Positions 12,542 through 22,223 of a stretch of 64,000 nt of DNA are shown here, one piece after another. The stretch lies in contig KQ965776.1 of NCBI GenBank assembly GCA_001574975.1, positions 124,001-188,000 of the forward strand. The letters are read 5' to 3'. Both the position numbers and the translations under genes were made by a program. Origin of the DNA: Gonapodya prolifera JEL478 (lineage: Eukaryota; Monoblepharomycota; Monoblepharidomycetes; Monoblepharidales; Gonapodyaceae). Position 1 is the first letter of the stretch. Each line of letters opens with the position of its first letter. The notes beneath the pieces were generated by a model. It saw nothing but the letters and a program-made list of their open reading frames with translations, was not told where the DNA came from and made no database searches.

Positions 12542-14661
12542 TTACATGACAACTCGTGAGACACCCTTCTTCCTTTGCTTCTTGAGCTCCCGCTCTCTCT
12601 CCTTTTCCGCCAACTTGCGTTCGGCTTTACGTCTTTCAGGAAAGAGTAACGTCAAATCGGCCCGCTGTGCTGTGGTATCGACAACCCTCGGAACTCACCG
12701 TTCCTCAAGAGGGAGTTGCGCGAGGCGCTCCTCCTCGGCCTTTTTCAGATCTGCCTTGGATTTGTATTGCTCCTTCCAGAAGCAGGCGCGATTGAATCAA
12801 CGGCACGTAATTAGGCAGGCTGGCGAGACGCTCACCTCTTTACGCTTCTCCTCGGTCTTTTTCGCTATGTCCTGGAAGGCAGCGTCGCGGGCCTTCTTGA
12901 CTTTGCTTTTCGTCTGAAGATTGAGTGCGCCATTTCGTTCATCAAAAACATCGAATGCGAAAACGGTACCTGGCTCTACTCACATCATTCAGCAGGAGCG
13001 GTCCTCTGCCCTCATTGCTCCATTTGTCCACGCAGTCCAGAACGAACTCGATCTGCTTGATGCACATCCGACGGTCGGACTCGCCGTCTTCTGTCTTCGC
13101 CGGTCCAGAAGCCAGCGACGGCGGGAGGCGGAAAACGGCAGTCAGGGTCGGTTTGAACGAATCAAAGGCTTCGGTACTGCCACAAACACCAACATCAACA
13201 CCAACAGCAGAAAGTTCAGATTTCACCTCCACCACGCCTGCCACACGCGTTCACTCACTCGACAGGTCTAATCTTGGGCACGTCCGACAGAGTGAGTTCT
13301 TCCAGCCACAAACCCCCGGGCCCGTCCTTTGTATCCATGAGCTTGAAAAACTCCTTGACGGACTCGTCCTTCAGGATAAGGTCGGAATACTCGGAAGACT
13401 CTGTTTGCAGTGTGTGCGTGGCGGGGTTGATCGTGGGGTGGGTCCGCGTCCGGGGGAACGTCTGCACTCGAGCAAAACGGTGAAAAGAGGCCACAGCGCG
13501 CAAAGGTGGAGGGAAAGACGCACCATGTCGAACCTCTCGTTCGCCTTCGCGGCAAGTTTGTTGGACATGATGGAGAAAACGAAGTCATCGCCGGTGTCTT
13601 TGGGAAGCTCCACAGTAAGTTCCTACGGATCCCCGAAAAGTGGGTCACATTTTTTCGTTGGACCTGCACGAAGGCGCCACGTACCAGAGTATCGTAGGCG
13701 GGGAACAACCAGTTGTAAATGAACCCGAGCACGACGTCATGGCGCGGGAGAAGCTGGTGAGTTTGTGGGATATGGAGGCCCATTTGAGTAATGATCTCAT
13801 ACCACGAACCAACACCTCCCTGTGCCGCTCTCACACCCCCACCAGGCACGCCAAACGCACTTTGAGCCTTCCCAACACGCTGACGACGCTCTTCCTTCCA
13901 CTTGCCCAGAAGAGGAACTCCCTGTCCGACTCGACCATGAGCGTGTGGGCTTTGCCGTCACCGATTTCGGCAAAGTTGAGGGACCAGACTGAGTGCGTTG
14001 TGCGAAGCCTGGTCGGGAAAGCGTGGTGGGNNNNNNNNNNNNNNNNNNNNNNNNNNNNNNNNNNNNCCCCCCCCCCCCATCGCGCCAAACCAAGTCACCC
14101 CACGTAACTTCACCCACTCACCACTCGGTCGCGAACGTCGAATTCTTTCCCCTTCCCAGCCACCACACGACGCCATACACGATCAGCACTGACACCGCAA
14201 CAGCATCAAACCGCCAATCCTGTGCCACGGCCGTCGCGAACATTCCTATTCTCCCCGATTGGCCCGAGCCGGGTGTGCCGGGACTAGCGCCGCCTGCTGC
14301 GGGTGGCGGGAAAAAGGAAGAAAAGAGGGACCCCAAGCCGGAGCTGGGCGCGGGTGGGGGGGTGTAGTAATCATCTGTGCGAGGTGGGGGTAGGTTGAGC
14401 GACAGAGAAAGGCAGCCACTAGGCCCATCAGCGCTCATGAAAACGCGCGATTGGGAATCCATGGCAGAGCGGGCATCTGCATCTTCCGCGTCCATCTTCC
14501 GTCTTTCCCCTCCATCGGGCCGGCCCCGCGATTGCCAACATCACCGCACCATCTTCGTCCTCGTCGTCGAATTCGGCCGCGTACGCAACTCGACACAACA
14601 CGGTGGCGATGATCGCCAGTGCGAGCGCGATTGCCAGCCAGGAGCGTTGGGAGCGGCGCAT
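12542..14661 (-). CDS. CCDC47: CCDC47-like ER membrane protein (PAT complex, DUF1682)
   Basis: CCDC47 is part of the ER PAT chaperone complex for multipass membrane proteins. The start MRRSQRSWLAIALALAIIAT with VAYA-AEFDDEDED gives a signal peptide followed by an acidic lumenal stretch. An in-frame ATG at 14703 would add 14 residues and is less signal-like. A transmembrane helix VAVSVLIVYGVVWWLG follows near 14190. Then come SDREFLFWASGRKSVVSVLG, DVVLGFIYNWLFPAYD, VELPKDTGDDFVFSIMSNKL, and CIKQIEFVLDCVDKWSN, matching DUF1682 order. The end is the typical basic coiled tail (KKARDAAFQDIAKKTEEKRK; AERKLAEKERERELKKQRKK) closing KGVSRVVM. An assembly gap (14031-14066) interrupts an intron or exon edge, so one junction is unresolved. 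Confidence 0.82.
14031..14066. other. assembly gap (36 N) next to a C run
   Basis: Thirty-six N are followed by about twelve C. It lies within the CCDC47 gene, between the exon with the transmembrane helix and the next downstream exon. A poly-C tract probably stalled sequencing. Confidence 0.95.
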
Positions 14662-14840
14662 TGGATTTGACACGAGTAGGGTTGCGCCACAGTCTATCTT
14701 CATGAGGCCGGAGTTCTTTTACTCTCGTCTCATCCGCGCCCTCAATTTATCTTTCAGTAAGAGCGACAACGCTGCACATGAGCTTTTCCTTGTAAGCTTT
14801 AATTCAAAGAGATTTTACAATATGAGTCACATTTTTTTGA

Positions 14841-17240
14841 TCACTCCATTGATTGACGTTTAGTGGATTCCCCTGGCTTCGTGGTGGTGATGGAATTTCT
14901 GCCAGACACAGTGGCTTTGTTGAGGTTCTTGTTCTCTGCATACGAGTAGAAAATCATCGACGAAGTTCAGTGTGAATTTTCAGAAGAGGACGCCACAACT
15001 CACGTTTGATCGCCTCCGCAAAGACAGTGACCATTTTCAAAAAGTCGTTCTGAAGGGTGTGAACTTCTTTGACGATTGACATGCGGGTGTTGACCTTTCC
15101 CCCACGAAGACCGGAAAAGTCAAACTTGGTGGCTTTCTTTATGGTGTCGAGGATTTCATTCAGTGGTCGGGTTATAAATATCCAAGCAAAGAGGACGGCC
15201 ATCGTGGACAGAGAGAGGACAACTACAACAGCTGGATTGGGCGAGTGGAGTGTGTCGTCATTACGACATACTTTTCGTGTTGCACTGTGGGAGTCACAGA
15301 CCTGAAACAATTACGACGATCATTGAGCGCACGCCGCTTGCTCTCAAGTTGTCGGCCAAGTTGATAGTATCGCCCAAATAATCTTCGAGTGGTCTGAACA
15401 ATGGGAAAGCAAACTCGTCAATCGAAGTCACAGCATGTCTGTCTGTAAAGGGTAACATACTCACACCGCCGTAACAAGAATGTATCGGTAGTCGGACAAT
15501 ACCTTTGTTGACACGCTGAAGATGTTTTTGCCTATGACCCATGTGCGATCGTCAAAGGTTGACGCGAGGTTCCCTCCAGCGTACTGCAAGATGGCAGACG
15601 AAGATAGGTTCAGCAACGGGTAGTTGATGATATCGAAATCAAAAATGGTGTTTAAGGCGTAGGCGCCATATGCTGGGTTGATGACCTTTTTCAAAGTCTG
15701 GGCATAGAATTAGAACAGATGATTGATGGTGGTGATGCGAAATGCGATCTTGCGATCCACACCTTTGCTTGCACAGTGCTGTTCTCCAGGCCGCTCATAG
15801 CGATGACTTCACCCTTGGAACTGAGCACGTAGATGAGAGTGTTGGGCGTCGCCGTATGCTTGATGGATCCAAAACACCGCAGAACTTCTGGACGGAGAAT
15901 CCAATCTGACTTGTCCCGATTTGAACACCGGCCGGGTTGAATATCGGCATGTACATGAACTGCAGGATCTCATCAGGGAACACGTTTGGGTCACCGACGA
16001 CCGACGTGTCCCTTGCCATGGCTGCGAACATCTTGGGGTCGACGTTGGGTGGAATACTGAGGATGAGCGGTCGAAGGGTGAGCGACGGCATGTCGAGCCC
16101 GTAAAAGTTGATCATTCCGTTGGTCGTGTTGACGGGACAGAACCGCGCGCAGGTGAAGTTGCTTGAGCTTAGGATGAGCCCCACGGAGTATCCTGCGCCG
16201 GTGATGATGCCGTTCCGACCAAGGATGATCGTAGTGCGGGAGTCGAATATGTTTGTGCCGAAAGATGTCACGTCACCTTTTTTGTTTTGTTTTAGTCGGA
16301 TTTCGCGGATCAGAGAATGCTTGAGAACACTTACTTGTCAGCCCAAACTTCCACAGCGTAACGTTTATGAATGGTATTAGGTTGCTAAGCAGAAAAGGAA
16401 GAGCACCAATCTCCTTTGACGCCTCTCACGCGGACAGCCTTGATCAAGCACAGCACTTACGCTTGATCACTCAGCGCAAGCGCATTCGTCTCGATAACCG
16501 CTGCAAGAGCCTGACTCGCGAGTCGCATCTTGGTTGACGCACAGCAAAATTATTTTGCGGAACGGTTGAATGAAGTCCAAGACGACATTGTGACGGACCT
16601 GGTACTCGTACGCGTCGATGGCATTCGCAATCATTTTGGTCGCGTCCTTTTGTCGAGAGTTAGCGAGCGCAAAGACGCTTTTGACGGCTTGAACGGGACA
16701 GATTATGGGGTACGTTGATTCCACCAACAATATGGTTCGCGGATGTGTCAATCATATGTACGGTGTAGCGTAAAGCTGTCCCAGCCATACCTTGATCCGA
16801 CGAGCTCGAAATACTCGTATTGTTCGTAATGACACCCACGGAGATAGTGATCGCCGCCACAAGACCGGTGCTATCAACGTAGTCATCAGATGTGTGTCAG
16901 ACCCGCCCCCTTTCCAAGTCCTCCAAGTCCTCCAAGCCCTCCAAGCCCTCCAAGTCCTCCAAGTCCTCCAAGTCCTCCAAGCCCTCCAAGCCCTCCAAGT
17001 CCTCCAAGCCCTCCAAGCCCTCCAAGCCCTCCAAGCCATCCAAGCCCTCCCGCACGCCAATCACTGTCAATCAAGATTCACCCACCAAAAGAGCACCAAG
17101 AGAATTATGATGGACCGAAGCTGCAATCCCAACGTGCGCGCCTCCGGCGCAGACTTGGGCTTGGGCGCCGTCTGTGACACAGAGGATTGCGCATCAGGGG
17201 ACGATGGGTCGTCCCTGCGGGATGCCCAGCCGTTTGACAT
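14841..17240 (-). CDS. two-pass membrane sensor with Cache-like ectodomain and HAMP-like segment, no output domain
   Basis: Putative plasma-membrane chemoreceptor-like protein. From the ATG at 17240 a polar tail of about 45 residues leads to a first helix (LRSIIILLVLFW; then GLVAAITISVGVITN). The ectodomain of roughly 380 residues includes ALANSRQKDATKMIANAIDA, MRLASQALAAVIETNALALS, NIFDSRTTIILGRNGIITGA, LQFMYMPIFNPAGVQIGTSQ and FDDRTWVIGKNIFSVSTKV, in the style of double-Cache sensors. The second helix AVVVVLSLSTMAVLFAWIFI is followed by TRPLNEILDTIKKATKFDFS and SIVKEVHTLQNDFLKMVTVF, a HAMP-like signalling helix. The protein then ends after about 40 polar residues (stop at 14841), with no cyclase, kinase or phosphatase. 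The junction between the two halves of the first helix could not be phased and spans a minisatellite. Confidence 0.6.
16912..17050. repeat. 9-bp minisatellite, about 15 copies
   Basis: Tandem copies of tccaagccc and tccaagtcc, in perfect 9-base register. It sits between exons of the sensor gene on the minus strand, most likely inside an intron, because the upstream frame stops soon after the helix exon. Confidence 0.9.
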
Positions 17241-17851
17241 TGAGTAAGACAAGATGATTGCGCTATTGCTGAGCTCTTCGCCACCTTCCGGGGGGGACGG
17301 GGCTGCCTGAGTCCGGGGATGGTGAGGCGATCATGGATCACGACAACGACTCCGCCTTTCTTGAAAAGTGCAGCGTCTAACGGCTCGTGATGGCGTGTAA
17401 AACGGATTGTCGAGGATGCCATCTTGTACAAGGAGTGTACTCGGCGGGACGGAAACGCGGTTGGCACAAGTGGGTTGATCTCGGTGCACACCATCGCCGC
17501 TTATGAACATCCAGGCACCGATGCACGGTTCTGAAAGGACTTGCGTGTATGAATAACAATCAATCATTAGAATGATAATACGGTACGACGGCGCAGGCAG
17601 CCACCTGTGTTCACATGGATCCGACGGAAGATTCCATCCCACCCCCTGCTCAGCATGAGGACGCAGAGTCGTAGACGGAGCAAAAGGTGGCTACCGTTCT
17701 CGTAACGAAAGTGGACAGGGAGCTTGCAGCCCGCCATTTCCTTGAAGGGTTTGGTGGGTTTCTAGCGTCTATTGCAAAGTGCCAGAAGAGGTGCAAATAA
17801 AGCGTCATCTACCCATCTCCTACATCTCCCACCAAACCACCATCTACCCAT
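17241..17851 (-). other. gap between sensor and HAD genes with unassigned minus-strand frames
   Basis: Two overlapping minus-strand frames look protein-like: VSVPPSTLLVQDGILDNPFY (17331-17642) and RHHEPLDAALFKKGGVVVVI within 17105-17494. They could be joined by one frameshift, as in a decayed gene, or be chance. No family is recognised and no upstream exon was found. Confidence 0.3.
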
Positions 17852-19240
17852 CTACCCATCTACCCATCCATCTTGTCCTTCTCCTTCTCCTTCCCGAAAC
17901 ACCCTCTCCAGCGCCCACCCCACCCCACCCTCGACATTCCTCCTGGTCCCAAACGCCGCCACCTCGCTCGCCGCCCTGGTCGCATTTGCCATCGCCACAC
18001 CATACCGCGCGCGGCTGAGCATGGACACGTCGTTCTCGGCGTCTCCGAACGCCATGACGTGGTCCCAGGAGAGTGAGAGGCGGGAGAGGAGGACCTCGAG
18101 CGCGGCGCCCTTTGAGACGGAGGGGGGGATCAGCTCGAGCGCGAATCCAAGGGCTTGGGTTACGGTGTAGGTGGAGTTGGCGTGTGTGAGGAGGTAGGTG
18201 CGGAGTGCTGGGTGTGCGTGTTTGGGCAGTGGGTGGAGGGAGTTGGGGGAGTTGGGTGGGGGTGTGGCAGAACAGCAATGTCGATGTCGATGTCGGGAGA
18301 ACGTGCGATAAGAATAATGTCAAAGTGATGGGAAACGCGGCAAAGAGCGCTCCTTATGAGTGATACTATTTGCGGGGCACTCCCCATGAGTGTTATTATC
18401 CACAAGGACTATTCCGCTTTGCGGGGCACTCGCCTAACTTAGGTCTCGGGGTCCTCTCTCCGCTCGCTCTGCACGCTCCGGTCAGAACGGTGATCACCTA
18501 CCATCGGCGTCTTCTTCCGGCACGCATACGACAATCTTGTTGACCGTGACGAGTCCCCTCCTGACCAACGCAAGCAAGTCCCATCTCCCATCCGACTCGG
18601 GCTTCCCGCCGTACTCTCCTGCGTACTGTGTGTCTGCGACGACGTCCTCGCCGTACCCTTTCAGCTCGAGCTGGAAGTCTCTCCGAGGACGGCCGTCGTG
18701 GTCGTGGTGGTCGTCGTTGGCGCGAGGTGCGGGAGGGACGGAGACGACCCTGTAGACGCGGTTTCGGACGTAGAGCATGACGCTCGCGGCGACGACTTTG
18801 CCGGGACTGACTTCAACCCCCGTGGAGAGGTCTGTAGCGAGGTTATGGACGACCTCCCCGTCCAGCCCTTTGTCCCAGACAAGGTCCCCGTCGACATAGA
18901 CATTGCACCCATTCAGATGAACCGCAGGCATATCGTGCAAATCGAGCTCGTCTCTGATCCACGCGCACGAGGCGTGCGGTTTGCCCGTGCATATGACAAA
19001 GGGTACGTGCGGGTGCGAGCGTCTCAGACGTGCGACTGCGGCGCGTGTCAGCGGGTGTAAGGAGTGGTCTGGTGCGAGGAGCGTGCCGTCGACGTCTGAG
19101 GCGACGAGGGCGACTGCGCGTGCGGGGATGGAGTCGAGGGAGGGCGGGGCGGGGTGCGAGGGGTGCGAGGGGTGTGAGTTCGAGTCCGCGAGTGCGGGTG
19201 TTTCTGCAAGTGCGCCCGTGTGCGGCGTGTCTGGCGGCAT
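17852..19240 (-). CDS. HAD-superfamily phosphatase, Cof type
   Basis: Cytosolic haloacid-dehalogenase-like sugar or nucleotide phosphatase. Motif I is ALVASDVDGTLL (about 19090-19130), with the nucleophile Asp and the second Asp present. Motif II is PFVICTGKPH. The cap (type C2B, as in Cof/YbiV) follows: MPAVHLNGCNVYVDGDLVWD, KGYGEDVVADTQYAGEY. The C-terminal exon has SVSKGAALEVLLSRL, where the Lys is motif III, and MAFGDAENDVSMLSRA, motif IV with both acidic residues. It ends with EGQDGWVDG. The first exon ends at gat|ggtaggt near 18500. The start of the second exon, between 18240 and 18360, is not resolved. All catalytic residues are present. The substrate is unknown. Confidence 0.85.
18347..18434. 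repeat. imperfect duplicated element in the HAD intron region
   Basis: The 17-mer beginning tttgcggggcactc occurs at 18369 and again at 18418. Each copy is preceded by an atgagtg motif. The second unit carries about 18 extra bases. It lies between the two recognised exons of the HAD gene. Confidence 0.6.
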
Positions 19241-19520
19241 CTGCAGCTCGGCCGCGCAGAGTGCGTGCGCTTGGCTTGCGATGGCTCGGGATATGTCCCC
19301 GCGAGTCGCACCTGATGTGGATGCTGCGGTCGGCTGGCCGCAGGAACCCCCCCGCAGCAGACACGTCGTTCAGCCGGCCACCCACCCACTCCGAGTTCAG
19401 CCGCACACCAGTCTGTGCCGCGGTCCACGCTCACTCTCCGACGCCGCTTGCGACCTCCACGGCGGTCAGGACTGACTGACTGTCTCCGCCGAAGAAACAA
19501 TAAACAACACCCTCACACTC
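19241..19520. other. upstream region of HAD gene
   Basis: GC-rich and open in several frames, but without recognisable motifs. It presumably holds the HAD promoter. Confidence 0.35.
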
Positions 19521-19660
19521 TCTCACATTGCACTCGAAGCTCTGGCGCCGTCGTCTCCTTCGAGCCAGTTCGTGCCATCACCACACTCCCCTCCACCTCA
19601 CGCTCTTTTCGCCGCTTCGTGACGTCGCCGTCCGGCTGGGAACGCTTGGACTTTTCAGGG
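19521..19660 (+). pseudogene. F-box relic of the Cys-cluster F-box family
   Basis: SHIALEALA (19521-19547) and then, one frame over, EPVRAITTLPSTSRSFRRFV and GWERLDFSG (to 19660). The gene at 55357-56346 reads IADIPLETLE, LPVRALLRFSSTSRSC and GWERLDLSD in the same order. The match covers the F-box plus the start of the following repeat, then ends abruptly. There is a frame change between the two blocks and no downstream LRR or Cys cluster. I infer a truncated, frameshifted copy. Confidence 0.6.
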
Positions 19661-19699
19661 CGACAACCAAGTCGCTCCACATGTACCCATCATCCCCTG

Positions 19700-20363
19700 A
19701 TTAGGCATGAGATTTGGTAGTGCGGGACGAGAATGGACGCAAGTCCACCAACGAGGAGCGTAAAGAATTCCTGCGCTCTCTCCTTGGTGGGGGACGTGGT
19801 GCGGACGGAGCTGGTGATGGTGATGACGATGAGGCTAATGAGGGTGCAGATGCCGAGGAGGAGACTACGAGTGGCGAATACCTCCTTGACATCATTGCCC
19901 GGAACGATGAAGAGAAAGGAGCTATTCCGGGCCATGGATCGGGAGATGGAGGAACGCGACGCACTCGAGTGGAATGCACGAGGACAGCGCTCGAAGGGAC
20001 GTTTCATTCAGCCTGATCAAGTCCCCGAAATCGTTTTGAAGGATCAGCGCAAGGTTGTCAAAGTCGATAACCCGCACACCTTTGGACGTGGTAGCCGCAA
20101 GCGTGAAGGCGCGACGCTCAACGAGAAAGATCTCGCGAAGAAGCAGTGGGAAGACTCGGAGGATGGGAGCGATGAGGGAGAGGCCAGCGACGGAACGGAA
20201 GACACACACCCTGTCAGGCGACAAGGGGAAGCGCAAGGATGATGGAGACAACGCTAATCGCAAGCGCCGATTCCAGGAACTGGCAGAGAAGTTGCTGCAG
20301 GTGGTGGTGGGCTTAAGATTGAGGGTTGAAGCGCGCACGACATATCCAAAAATTAATCTTTGA
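19700..20363 (+). pseudogene. SNF2-type chromatin remodeller fragment (SnAC region), frameshifted
   Basis: Reads NGRKSTNEERKEFLRSLLG, GEYLLDIIARNDEEK, then in a second frame KELFRAMDREMEERDALEWN and GRFIQPDQVPEIVLKD. This is the order of the SnAC (Snf2 ATP-coupling) segment that follows the helicase in Snf2/Sth1/Brahma. The frame change falls at the AAA run in gaagagaaagg (about 19914-19920). A third frame continues GDKGKRKDDGDNANRKRRFQ to 20363. No helicase motifs (DEGH box, QxxGRxxR) occur upstream, and a different relic lies there. I infer a partial duplicate, not a working remodeller. It could be a small expressed gene only if the frameshift is an error. Confidence 0.7.
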
Positions 20364-20696
20364 AATGTAAATCATCTTTCTGTCATAATTGTGCGAACGC
20401 CGATGCTTCCACGCTCCGTCCCGTCCTTCCTGCGCACATGAGTGGTAGCAAAGCTTGCTTGTCTCTCTCTTTCTTTGTAGTGAACTTTTTTTTCGTGCAA
20501 TCCTGGCAGAAGGCTCTGTTTGACATGGATGCTGGCCAGATGCAAGAACAGGTCGACGGAGAAGACAGCTTGATCGCGCAACCCTCAGCCTGTTCATGTC
20601 TTTTGGGAGTTGCATCAAAATCGATGGTTGAATGGCGTTTTGTATTGTTCCGATCAATGGTGGTGGTGGCCACAGCTCTTCTTCACCTGGCTGACA
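20364..20696. other. gap between SNF2 relic and TMEM70-like gene
   Basis: Contains short open frames with no recognisable features. Probably the promoter of the TMEM70-like gene. Confidence 0.35.
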
Positions 20697-22223
20697 ATGT
20701 CACACAGTCGACTCTTGATCAGACCAGGGACCCTGCGCGCGTGTCCCGCTCTACACCGACATGCGCACCTCCCTGCGTTCCCTTTGATCGCCCTGCGTCG
20801 CCCGTCTCCTCACCACGCTCCACACTCCCACTCGCTCCCAACTCTCCGCCCGTTCGCTCGCTCGCTCTCGCAATCCACGCAAAGTGACTCCGCCCCTGCG
20901 GAATCGCCATACCTCACATACGTCGGTGCTACATCATCTCCAATAAAGACTCTCAAGCGTGTCTCCGTCGTCTCTGTACGTCTTCCCTGCACCCAACACC
21001 TTCACCCGCTCCTCTTCACTCTTCCCCTCCCCCTCCTCACTCAGCTCTCAGTCGCAATCAGCGTCACCCCCTTCCTCAGCATCCTCGACTTCTCCCGCAT
21101 CAGCAAGGCAGCTGCAGTCGCGGTTGGTCTCACAAGTACGTGTCCCACTTTTCTCGTCTCGCCCGAGTTGTTTTATGTCGCGCTACCAACCACATGCCCG
21201 CACTTCCAGCCGTAGCCACCTCGGGCGCATCCACTGCGCTCATCCACTGGTTCGCATCTCGATGTGAGTTGGGCCAAGGGAATGGCGAGCACGGAAACGC
21301 AATGCGCGGAGGACGAGGAGGCAGAGTAATCTACGCGAAGCGTATGGACGGAGTTCGACGAGGAGGCAGAGTATTTACGCGAAGCGCATGGACTGAGTCT
21401 TCCAGAGGCGATATTATCTCCGTGGAGCGTATGGGACAAAATCCGCCAGAGCCAAATGACGGGTGGGAGGAATGTGAAAGACCCGACTGAAGAGAGAGAC
21501 GAAACTTGTCTCTTTCCGCGCGGCACCTCGAAGAACCGTGGTGGTGGGTCCGAGTTGTGGCGGAGGACCCGTCTGGTAGGATTCGAAGCTTGGCTTCTGC
21601 CGCGTCATGTACAGAGCAGCTGTAGTGGCGAGACGGGGCTGTGAACCACAAGGGAGAGCCGAAGCTTGTCTTCCTGGAGGGTTGGAGGGAGAGTCGAAGC
21701 GTGTTTTCAACCAAATTGGGCATCGATGGGCGCTGTGCCTTGCCGTCGTATTAAAGTCCCGCTCTAAGGAGACTCAGTTCACTTCCATTTTCACTTCTTG
21801 CTCACTTCCTTTTGCGCACCGCATTCCTGGCACACAGACGTAACCCGCGCCCACCTGCACTCCACTCCACCCACCCACGACACGTTCGTCACCCTCACCA
21901 CGTTCTCCTTCTTCGCATTCCCCCGCTACACCACATGCCGCTTGCGCGACCTCACGCCCTCCTCGGCGCCCTTCACGACATTCACCCTGCCTGACTCGGT
22001 GTCGGGTGCGGATCCAGCATACATTGCTGCACATCGTAGTTTTCTGGTGTCGGGGGGAGCGGGAGCGTCGGAGAAGGAGAAGGCGAGCACTACTGGGAAG
22101 GCGAACTCCATCGCCGCGCGCCGGTTCTTTGCGATGGAAGAGGGCGCGCCAGAGGGTGTGTCCGAGACCGCGCAGCAGTCGTGGTCGAGGATCGTACTTA
22201 GTCTGAAAAACTCCAAGAATTGA
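20697..22223 (+). CDS. TMEM70-like mitochondrial inner-membrane protein
   Basis: TMEM70 proteins assist assembly of the ATP synthase c-ring and complex I. The ATG at 20697 starts MSHSRLLIRPGTLRACPALH, an Arg-rich presequence without acidic residues that runs to ARSLSQSTQ. YVGATSSPIKTLKRVSVVS matches the family's lead into helix 1. After an intron comes LSVAISVTPFLSILDFSRIS. A second helix exon reads VATSGASTALIHWFASR. The last exon reads YVTRAHLHSTPPTHDTFVTL and TTFSFFAFPRYTTCRLRDLT, the conserved matrix part, and ends RIVLSLKNSKN. Intron phases join cleanly (cga t|ac gta). The third intron, 21264-21837, is unusually long (574 bases) and carries a tandem repeat. The family call rests on motif order, not on a search. 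Confidence 0.7.
21312..21445. repeat. 45-bp tandem repeat, about three copies, inside the long TMEM70-like intron
   Basis: Two close copies of a 45-base unit starting gacgaggaggcagagta (21312 and 21357) are followed by a degenerate third (about 21402-21445, sharing tggagcgtatgg). It explains part of the intron's extra length. Confidence 0.75.

Noticed and set aside
16890-17177. Plus-strand frames coding Ser-Lys-Pro or Pro-Ser repeats
   Set aside because: They are translations of the 9-bp minisatellite and lack flanking coding sequence.
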